Shown here: piece by piece, positions 55,359 through 64,000 of the stretch
How the letters are laid out: the number at the start of each line of letters is the position of its first letter
Position numbering within the stretch: the stretch's first letter is position 1
From: Protula sp. h YS-2021
Lineage: Eukaryota > Annelida > Polychaeta > Sabellida > Serpulidae
Direction: 5' to 3'
NCBI GenBank assembly: GCA_949752745.1
Contig: CATKHT010000031.1
Span: forward strand, 1 to 64,000
DNA: 64,000 nt
Made by a program: the position numbers and the translations under genes
The notes under the pieces: model-generated
What the model was told of the DNA's origin: nothing
Database searches by the model: none
The model's input: the letters and a program-made list of their open reading frames with translations, nothing else

Positions 55359-55442
55359 TGTTCAGCGCGCATTGTGATTCGGTGCGCTTTCTTCACTGCG
55401 ATTTGTGATTCAGCGCTCTTTCGCAGCGCACCTTGTGATTTA
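55359..55442. repeat. Short GCGC...TTGTGATT degenerate repeats
   Basis: Three units of about 30 bp with TTGTGATTCGGTGCGC, TTTGTGATTCAGCGC and CTTGTGATTTATTGC strings. Minor tandem repeat inside the CCCAGCAGGC element. Confidence 0.5.
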
Positions 55443-55679
55443 TTGCTCATTTACTAAGACGGCAGAGTGCATTTTTATGTATTTGTGTGTTCGGGCAAAA
55501 GAATGGTGATTCAGGTTAGCTTCAAGGAAAGATTTTTGTTGCTAAAGCGTTGTTGCGATTATGCATTCAATGTGTTCATTTTAAAGAAAAAGCAATACAA
55601 TTGTATAGAGCAACAATATTGTATTTTCTTGTGTTTAATCTAGTTTATTCTCCAAATAGATTCTATAAAATTGACATCA

Positions 55680-55975
55680 GAAAAAATTACGGAATCGGTC
55701 TTTTTCAGATGTGGTAATCACGTCTGAAAACGACGTCTTTTCACGTCCTCCAAAAGACGTCCTTTGTTGTTGCAAAATCGACCTTTTATAGACGTCATAA
55801 AGACGTCCAAAAACGACGTCTTTTTACGTCCAAACAGGACGTCCTTTTTACGTCTTAAGACGACGTCTTTTTTACATCTCAAAAAAGGACGTCAGTTTTT
55901 GCTGCAAAATCCACCTTTTTCAGACGTCTTTAAGACGTCATGTTGGTCCAAAAATTACGTCTTAAAGACGTTATT
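55680..55975. repeat. GACGTC-dense subterminal repeat
   Basis: About ten copies of the 6-bp palindrome GACGTC plus further ACGTC/ACGTCT strings lie in under 300 bp, often as AAAGACGTC or ACGACGTC with T-runs between them. This looks like an array of protein-binding sites near the right end of the element. Confidence 0.85.
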
Positions 55976-56400
55976 TTGCCTGCTGGGGACCTGTGACCAA
56001 CATTTATTTCCTTTATCATCCCAGAGAGTAAAAATACTTCATACCATTGCCCCTTTAAATAAAGTCATGCGAGAAGCCAAACCACCAAATTATGAAGCGG
56101 CTTTTGTATACGCGTAGAGCATTGCTATAAGATGGTCGAAACCTAAAACATCTTTTATCGCCCACATTTTACACACATTTCAAATGAAACACTTCATGCT
56201 ACAAAGTAATTTGTACATCTATATAAACATCAGAATTTATGCTTACATTTTATAAAAAGAAATCTGTTTTAGCTTTATTCATATGCAATATTTTCTTTCA
56301 TATATGAAAACAGACTTCCGTGCTTTTATGACCTCTTGAACTTTGGCATTTTTCCTTTTGCGCATGCTCATGCTCAAACTGTGAAAGGGCTTATTGAGAA

Positions 56401-56483
56401 CTACCATTTATCTGGGGGACCAGAACTGCCACTGCGCATGTCATCGGTTCTGGTTCTAGTTAAGCTCCACGTAAACGCACGGC
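56401..56483. mobile_element. Solo end of Harbinger element 2 family
   Basis: CCATTTATCTGGGGGACC to CACGTAAACGCACG matches 52900-52985, the right end of element 2, with GCCACTGCGCATGTCAT shared. Only this end is present. Confidence 0.65.
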
Positions 56484-56492
56484 TTGTGTTCG

Positions 56493-56765
56493 TTTTGGAA
56501 GATTGAGACCGCGTTTTTTGGACGTATCTGAAAAAAATAATAAATCCAGATGTTTCGAAAATGTCCCAATAAAAAACTTCAGATAATGTTTCGAGAATAA
56601 AAATGGTTGCCGGGAGCTTTGGTGCGTTTCTCTCAGTAGATATCAATCCAAATTGCGAATTGCTATTGTCAATAGTTGTATTTCTACTGTAAGTTGTCAT
56701 GTGTTAGTTCTGAATCGACGTAGGTAAAGCAAAACTGTTTCACTTTTGGGCGATAATGTCGTGCA
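56493..56765. repeat. Partial copy of the 46655 foldback element
   Basis: Matches 46657-46915 in direct orientation (GGACGTATCTGAAAAAAATA, GCCGGGAGCTTTGG, TCTGAATCGACGT, GGGCGATAATGT). The right half is absent. Confidence 0.75.
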
Positions 56766-57480
56766 GGTCCGAGAGTCTATTGATTTGCCGAGACGATCCA
56801 AAACAATGTACCCTATCCTGATCATACTATTCGCCATTTACTGTGATATAAAAGGTGAAGGTCACATCATGATTGAAATGATGAAGCTCAAAAGGCACAT
56901 CATTTTGATCATAACAAACAAAACCGGAAACACGTACCAAGTACGTTTTTTTTGTGATGTAAAATCCAAAACGAACAGGAAATCTCCATCATTTACATCA
57001 TTTCCATCAAAAAGTACAATAAACGAACACAAGGTATTTATATATCAATTTGCACCGACTACGTGCATACGTGGCTGTACATAAGTGGCCATAAGCTGAA
57101 AAACCTGAGGCCATCAGAAAATAAGCTAGACTAGCAAGCGTCGTTAATAAACGACCGGTTTCGGGTAACCCCATGCGTCCTTCGCCTCTGGACTGTCTCA
57201 AAAATATTTGTGTTTTTTTTCGTAACTTTTTGGCTTCAATGTCGACTCCGAATAGTTAAAATAAAAAATATTGTTCATTGTTCTGATTCCGCTGTAAACA
57301 CATAGTGGAAAAAATTTAACTTTTTATTGCATATGCTGTGTATATGTGTAGCCAGTGCGAGATTTCCTGTTGTAAAGAAAACATATGGCGGCAACGTAAC
57401 GTCTGTTTAGTTTCATGAAGTGTTTCCACGTAACCACCTCGTATACAGAACGATGGGCGTAGTAAAACAGTGCCGTTATA
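56766..57480. other. Gene-free stretch
   Basis: No recognisable gene. GCAAGCGTCGTTAATAAACGACCGG near 57136 is the inverse of a string near 46588, so a further dispersed repeat ends here. Confidence 0.4.
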
Positions 57481-57489
57481 ATGACGTCA

Positions 57490-57570
57490 CATGGATGGCA
57501 GACAGACGGACAGACGCGAACAGACGCGGGCAGACGGACAGTCGGGCAGACGGGCAGACAGACAGACGAC
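57490..57570. repeat. CAGACGGACAGACG tetramer tract
   Basis: About 80 bp of degenerate CAGA/CGGA tetramers, similar to the tail of the 2901-4055 element. No core repeats are visible next to it. Confidence 0.8.
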
Positions 57571-57667
57571 AACTTTTTTAAGCATTTCCCACAGTGTCAT
57601 GCATACACACGCATACGACAACCATGATACGTTTAGCGCTTATTTCGTATTAGTGGGTGGCTTTTTT

Positions 57668-57693
57668 AGTATCTCTTTGACTCTCTCTCTCTC

Positions 57694-57727
<34 letters not shown>

Positions 57728-57865
57728 TACACCTCGACTGAGTTAGCGTTTCATTTCGTAAGCCACACAGGTATTTTAACGATCTAGATGGCAACTTTTT
57801 TCGGTCTTTCTTTGACTCTCTCTCTCCACACACACATACACACACACACACACATACATAGGCTC
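57668..57865. repeat. Duplicated (CA)n microsatellites
   Basis: Two CA arrays (about 57692-57730 and 57826-57856) are each preceded by TTTGACTCTCTCTCTCCACAC, so the whole segment of about 140 bp was duplicated. Confidence 0.9.
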
Positions 57866-58367
57866 GCGTCGAATCCAGCCCGAGTTCTAAAATCGTTATT
57901 TTTGGGTGTATTCCAAAAATGATTTTGTAACTGCGAAGAAGTTTCTATTAATATATTTTAAAATAAACTCTCAAATATATTGTAATGGTCTACGTTTCCC
58001 GTTAGAGACTGTTTCACAATGGGGTAAACAATGTATTTATGTTTGAATATCAATTAATACCTCGTAACCAGACCTTGAAATAAAGAAGTGTGGATGCCGG
58101 AACTATAGTCCGACTAGCCCATAACTGGTTGTGGAGGCTATGTATATTCTACATGTGAAGAAATTGTTCTATTTACATATTTATCTTTTTGAAGTTTTGG
58201 GTCCAACAACAATTAAATGGCGGCACTTATATTTTTGAGCATAATTTTCAACATAGTTCAGTTTCTTGCACACAACATGTGCAATCTTTGGAAAGAATAA
58301 AATAATGGGTGTGACCTTTTATTTGACTTTTTTTTGCAGTTATTATTTTGGAACACTGACGTTAAAT

Positions 58368-58416
58368 ACCACTGTGTTCATACCTCTTTGGTATGCACAC
58401 AGTGGTATTTTTTTTT
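58368..58416. repeat. Long hairpin in array flank
   Basis: AAATACCACTGTGTTCATACC and GGTATGCACACAGTGGTATTT flank a short loop, giving arms of about 21 bp with slight mismatch. The same hairpin, with ACACTGTGTTCATACC / GGTATGTACACAGTGT, lies at about 63227-63273. Confidence 0.85.
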
Positions 58417-61400
58417 GTCAATGTATGATGGGTGGATTCGACTGAATCTTAAATTCGTCTAATCATTTCTAGAGGAGTGTGGATTCAAAACAATGCATGC
58501 AGGGAAATGGCTTTCGTTTCTCATAGATTGCTATTTTCGCCTGAAACTGCGGTCCTTATAATTAAACATTTATTTTGTCTATTTCTATTAGCTCAGTTTG
58601 TCCGTAAATTTGGCTAGAATTGCTTTGCTTTTTTAAATGATAGATCTAATATCGCTTGTACGATGGCCTGAATTTTTTTGTACTTAAGTCTTAAAGCTTC
58701 TTCAACCTTGGATTTTATGTGAGGAATAAGATAAACTCAATACTTTCAATGTCGTGCAACGGAAATTAACAAACCCGTTGAGAAAATGCTGGTTACGCCA
58801 AATATTCCACCTTGTACTATTGGAGTAATATTGAATTCAAAAAAAAAATATACTTTCAGATCTGGTTACACGGTTTCTCTTCTCTCTGTTAAAACTAGCG
58901 GTCTGTGTTGCACCTGATATTAGAATTTCCTAATTTTCTATTTGAAATGATGGGCCCAAAACCGCTAGGAATGATTGTCTTTATGATCTTTTGTAGTATG
59001 ATCTTAAACGCTTCAATTTTCTACAACTGCGTGGTCAAATCTCTTATATGTGTGTTTTATTATTTTTTTCGCAAAGAGATAGGGTCTGTATAATCTGAAA
59101 TGTTACATTTCTCTGAAGTTTTTTGTTAGGACTAAGTGTAACTGCTCGATATATTGTCATTATTTTTCTGATTGTACAGACCAAGGTCTGATGAAAGTGA
59201 AATTGTTATTGTTTATGACATAATCCTTGAGGCCATCCCGTCTCCTCTTGATATTTCTGCTTTTGAGAAAGAAAAATATATTCTTAAAAAAATCGTGAAA
59301 GGGGATCCTTAGAATAAACCATCTTAGGTTTGGCAACATTGATATGGGCTGCCTTGAAAAAGTGGGTCAAATATACTTTAAATCCACCCCCCTCCCTACT
59401 CCCACCTACCCCGAGAACCAAGTTATCTATGCGGAGACATTTGAAACAATACTTTTAATGTCACGCAACGGAAATTCACAAACTTCTTGAAAAAATGCTG
59501 GCTACGCCCGATATTCCATGTCGTACTGTTTGAGTGACATTGAATTAAAAAAGGGACTTTTAAGATCTAGTTACAAGGTTTTAAGTGGCATAAAAGTGCT
59601 ACACATTTACAATTCAGCATTTATACAATTGAAAGAAAAGAGAACAACAACTTTTTATGCTTGTAATGTGTGGTAAATTCCGGTTTTCAAACTGGAGAAG
59701 CTTACTCTAATAGTTTGCAGGCTGTTTTTCACATTTACATGTTATTTTACACAGTTTATCTGAATGTGCTATAGACGACGTTATACATTTATTTTTCTCT
59801 TATCTCTGTTAAAATTAGCTGTATTTACACATGCGGTTAGAATCTTCTAATTTTCCTTTTGAATCGATGGGCCCAAAACCGCTACGAATGACGGACTTTA
59901 TTTTCTTTTCATTGGTGGTATGATCTTAAAACGCTTCAATTCTCTACAATTGCGTGCATAAATCTCTTATGTGTGCGTTTTATTATTTTTTTCGTAAAGA
60001 GATAGGGTCTGTTTACTCTCGAATGTTACACTTCGCTGAAGAATTTTGTTTGAACTAAGTGTAACTGCTCGATATATTGTCATTGTTTTTCTGATTGTAC
60101 AGAACAAGGTCTTCTGAAAGTGAAATTGTTATTGTTTATGACATAATCCTTGAGGCCATCCCGTCTCCTCTTGATATTTCTGCTTTTGAGAAAGAATATT
60201 ATATTCTTAAAAAAATCGTGAAAGCGGATCCTTACAATAAACAATCATAGGTATTGCAACATTGATATGGGCTGCCTTGAAAAAGTGGGTCAAATATACT
60301 TTAAATTCACCCCCCTCCCTACTCCCACCTACCCCAAGAACCAAGTTATTTATGCGAAGACATTTGAAACAATACTTTTAATGTCACGCAACGGAAATTC
60401 ACAAACTCCTTGAAAAAGTGCTGGGTACGCCCGATATTCCATGTCGTACTGTTTGAGTGACATTGAATTTAAAAAAAGGACTTTTAAGATCTAGTTACAA
60501 GGTTTTAATTGGCATGAAAGTGTTACACATTTACAATTCAACATTTATACAATTGAAAGAAAAGAGAACAACAACTTTCTATGCTTGCAATGTGTGTTAA
60601 ATTCCGGTTTTCAAACTGGAGAAGCTTACTATAATAGTTTGCAGGCCGTTTTTTTTATATTTACATGTTATTTTGTGCTATAGACGACGTTATACATTTA
60701 TTTTTCTCTTATCTCTGTTAAAAATAGCTGTATTTACACATGCGGTTAGAATCTTCTAATTTTCCTTTTGAATCGATGGGCCCAAAACCGCTGCGAATGA
60801 CGGACTTTATTTTCTTTGCATTGGTGGTATGATCTTGAAACGCTTCAATTTTCTAGAATTGCGCTCACAAATCTCTTATGTATGCGTTTTATTATTTTTT
60901 TTTCGCAAAGAGATAGGGTCTGTTTACTCTGGAATGTTACATTTCTCTGACGAGTTTTGTTTGGACTAAGTGTAACTGCTCGATATATTGTCATTATTTT
61001 TCTGATTGTACAGACCAAGGTCTTATGAAAGTGAAATTGTTATTGTTTATGACATACTCCTTGAGGACATCCCGTCTCCTGTTGATATTTCTGCTTTTGA
61101 GAAAGAAAAATATATTCTTAAAAAATCGTGAAAGCGGATCCTTAGAATAAACAATCTTAGGTATTGCAACATTGATATGGGCTGCCTTGAAAAAGTGGGT
61201 CAAATATACTTTAAATCCACCCCCCTCCCTACTCCCACCTTTCCCAAGAACCAAGTTATTTATGCGAAGACATTTGAAACAATACTTTTAATGTCACGCA
61301 ACGGAAATTCACAAACTCCTTGAAAAAGTGCTGGGTACGCCCGATATTCCATGTCGTACTGTTTGAGTGACATTGAATTTAAAAAAAGGACTTTTAAGAT

Positions 61401-63585
61401 CTAGTTACAAGGTTTTAATTGGCATGAAAGTGTTACACATTTACAATTCAACATTTATACAATTGAAAGAAAAGAGAACAACAACTTTTTATGCTTGTAA
61501 TGTGTGGTAAATTCCGGTTTTCAAACTGGAGAAGCTTACTCTAATAGTTTGCAGGCTGTTTTTCATATTTACATGTTATTTTACACAGTTTATCTGAATG
61601 TTCTATAGACGACGTTATACATTTATTTTTCTCTTATCTCTGTTAAAATTAGCTGTATTTACACATGCGGTTAGAATCTTCTAATTTTCCTTTTGAATCG
61701 ATGGGCCCAAAACCGCTGCGAATGACTGACTTTATTTTCTGTTCATTGGTGGTATGATCTTAAAACGCTTCAATTTTCTACAGTTGGGCGCAGAAATCTC
61801 TTATGTATGCGTTTTATTATTTTTTTTGTAAAGAGATAGGGTCTGTTTACTCTGGAATGTTACATTTCTCTGACGGGTTTTGTTTGGACTAAGTGTAACT
61901 GCTCGATATATTGTCATTATTTTTCTGATTGTATAGATCAATGTCTTTTGAAAGTGAAATTGTTATTGTTTATGACATAATCCTTGAGGCCATCCCGTCT
62001 CCTGTTGATATTTCTGCTTTTGAGAAGGAAAAATATATTTAAGAAAAGGCGTGAAAGCGGATAATCAGAATAAACAAAAATAGGCATCGCAACACTGATA
62101 TGGGCTGCTTTCAAAAAGTGGATCAAATATACTTTAAATCCACCCCTTCTGCGCCAAGAACCAAGTTATTCATGCGGAGACACTTTAAACAATACGTCTA
62201 ATCTCATGCAAGGGAACTCACAAATCCCTTGAGATAATGCTGGCTAAGACCGATATTCCACGTCGTACTATATGAGTGATATTGAATTTAAAAAACTTAC
62301 AATCTGGTTACAAGGTTTTAATTGGCAAGAACTTTTTATGCTTGTAATATGTGTAAATTCGTGTTTTCAAAGTGGAGAAGATTACTATAATAATTGGTAG
62401 GCTCTTTCTTACATTTACAGGCTTTTTTCATATTGTAGTTGTAATTGACTTGAATGTGTTATAAACAACACCATACATTTATTTTCACTTATCTCTGTAA
62501 AAATTAGCCGTCTTTGTTGCACCTGTGGTTAGAATTTTCTAATTTTTCTTTTTGAATTGGGCCCAAAACCGCTTCAGTGACTGTCTTTATGCTCTTTTTA
62601 TTGATGTTATGATCTTAAAACGCTTAAATTTTCTACAACTGCCTGGATACATCTTACATATCGCGGTGTAGTTTTTATTTGGTGAAGGCATAGGGTTCGC
62701 ATACTCTCCAATATTACATTCTTCTGAAGCTTTTTGTTCAGACTAATTGTAAATATTCTATAAATTGTCATTGAATTCCGGATTGAATGCAGTAAAGTCT
62801 TCTTAAATTAAAAAAGTTGCAATAGTTTATGACCTAATCCTGTTCAGATTACTGCTTTTGAAAGAAGGTCGTTAGAATAAAAGAAACATAGGCATCGGAA
62901 TATTGATGTGAGCTGCTCAGATAAAGTGGATCAAAGATACTTTTACCCCCCTCCCCACAAGAACCACGTTATGGATGGGAAAACTAGTCCCACCAGCCTA
63001 TAACTGGTTATGGAGGCTATGTGTATTCTACATGTGAAGAAATTGTTCTATTTACATATTTATCTTTTTGGGTCCAACAACGATTAAATTGCGGAATTAA
63101 TATTTTTTAGCATAATGTAATAACTTTATTCTGTTTGTTGCACACAATATGTGCAATTAAGAAAATAATGGCTGTGACATTTAATTTTACTTATTTTGTA
63201 CTTTTTATTTTGAAACACTGACGTTAAATAACACTGTGTTCATACCTCTTCGGTATGTACACAGTGTTATTTTTTTTTGTCAATGTATGGTGGCTGGATT
63301 CGACTGAATTTTAAATTCGGCTAATGATTTCTAGACATGTGGGGATACAACACAAAACATGAAGAGAAATGGCTTGCATTTTCCATAGATTGCTTTTTTT
63401 TCGCCTAAAACTGCGGTCTTCATAATTAAACATTTATTTTTTTATCTCTATTTCTATTACTTCAGCTTGTTTGCTTAGAATTGCTTTGCTTTTTTTAAAT
63501 GATAGATCTAATATCGCTTGTACGACGGCCTAATTTTTTTGTACTTAAGTGGTAAAGATTCTTCAACCATGGATGCTATGTGAAG

Positions 63586-63788
63586 GTTGTATTGTATTGT
63601 TCTTTAGATCGCAATCAACTATGGTCATATCGGGATCCCCCTGCCACATTATACTGAAATGGGGCATTCCAGCCATCCTTCTAACCCTTACATGTGGATT
63701 GCCTCACAGGGTAGCAAGGAGGAGTCAAAGTTTTAAAGTCTTAGGTATGACCCGAACGGGATTCAACCCAAGATCTTCCAGTCTCGAG
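63586..63788 (-). mobile_element. tRNA-derived SINE-like insertion
   Basis: 203 bp flanked by the 11-bp direct repeat GCTATGTGAAG (63575-63585 and 63789-63799). The related array copy near 58714 reads TTTTATGTGAGGAATAAGAT with no insert, so it shows an empty site. Read on the minus strand the insert has GGGTTGAATCCC, a pol III B-box-like string, near its start and ends in an ACAATACAATAC tail. It has no open frame. Family not assigned. Confidence 0.75.
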
Positions 63789-64000
63789 GCTATGTGAAGA
63801 ATAAGATAAACTCAATACCCTTAATGTCATGCAACAAAAATTCACAAACAAATTCTATGTCGTACTGTTGGAGTGACATTGAATTAAAAGATAACTTTTA
63901 ATATCTAGTTTTACACTTTTTACACTTTTTACACTTTTCAATTCAACACTTTTGCAATAGAAAGTAAAGAGAACAACAACTTTTTATGCTTGCAACGTGC

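Larger units (their letters stand above)
53792..55987. mobile_element. DNA element with CCCAGCAGGCAAAA ends
   Basis: Perfect 14-bp inverted ends, CCCAGCAGGCAAAA at 53792 and TTTTGCCTGCTGGG ending at 55987. The left subterminal region (53810-53995) has three degenerate AAAAAGGTCCCA/TGGTCACG units of about 65-70 bp. The right one (about 55680-55975) is packed with GACGTC. Flanks share only GA. A 129-codon plus frame (54779-55168) has no recognised motif, and no transposase is visible, so it is likely non-autonomous. Superfamily not assigned. Confidence 0.65.
58080..64000. repeat. Nested tandem array: about 0.9-kb units inside about 4.87-kb units
   Basis: TGGGCCCAAAACCGCT or its close variant recurs at 58951, 59868, 60777, 61702 and 62558 (spacing 917, 909, 925, 856 bp). 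Separately, the segment at about 58110-58720 (ATAACTGGTTGTGGAGGCTATG, TGACGTTAAATACCACTGTGTT, GATAGATCTAATATCGCTTG) recurs at about 62980-63580. A larger unit of about 4.87 kb therefore repeats and continues beyond the window. Short open frames in it repeat with the units and show no known motif. Confidence 0.9.

Noticed and set aside
57491..57787. 98-codon frame over tetramer and CA repeats
   Set aside because: Composition is microsatellite; no conserved motif.

Overview
This is 64 kb of AT-rich animal nuclear DNA made almost entirely of transposable elements and tandem repeats. Introns with GT/AG borders, Metazoan BEL/Pao, Ty3/Gypsy, PIF/Harbinger and LINE coding sequences, and the absence of bacterial gene organisation all say eukaryote. 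A tandem-core element with an ACGG/CAGA-type tail (pearl/HINE-like), a fragment of the GTTTGGTGTTTAACGTCC repeat and many GGTCAAGGTCAA-type repeats point to a mollusc, most likely a bivalve. The taxon is an inference. I see one convincing host gene, a small BTB/POZ-domain gene at 641-2044 (minus strand).

Layout: 1-345, 17-bp satellite. 641-2044, three-exon BTB gene whose acidic tail is coded by a tandem repeat. 2901-4055, element with 10-bp inverted ends and a core of six 159-bp repeats. 4330-5406 plus 14478-14640, a LINE fragment that seems to be split by a BEL/Pao element. 5412-14477, complete BEL/Pao retrotransposon (two 561-bp LTRs with one difference seen, 5-bp target duplication ACTAT, one uninterrupted 2177-aa polyprotein). 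14.5-23.6 kb, gene-free repeat land: a palindrome-rich MITE-like element (16151-17001), degenerate minisatellites and a 471-bp higher-order array (21.4-23.6 kb). 23886-30009, PIF/Harbinger element 1 with an apparently intact five-exon transposase facing an intact Myb/SANT-like gene. 30024-30602, short Harbinger derivative. 30603-31162 and 44529-45475, the two halves of a second LINE reverse transcriptase, split by a 13.4-kb Ty3/Gypsy element (31163-44528, minus strand). 47108-52985, PIF/Harbinger element 2 with a decayed transposase, a decayed Myb-like gene and a PHD-type zinc-finger gene. 53792-55987, DNA element with CCCAGCAGGC ends. 58.1-64.0 kb, a nested tandem array (about 0.9 kb inside about 4.9 kb) carrying a SINE-like insertion.

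Within each autonomous element the genes can be read together. BEL and Gypsy encode Gag, protease, reverse transcriptase, RNase H and integrase for copy-and-paste transposition. The Harbinger elements pair a DDE transposase with a Myb-like partner in convergent orientation. Two accessory genes stand out: a four-finger C2H2-type open frame with a basic/acidic tail between integrase and 3' LTR of the Gypsy element (35092-36012), and the PHD-like gene inside Harbinger element 2 (49493-49817).

All exon joins come from reading splice signals and phase by eye, and no homology search was run. Coordinates of element ends are firm where LTRs or duplicated targets agree and tentative elsewhere.
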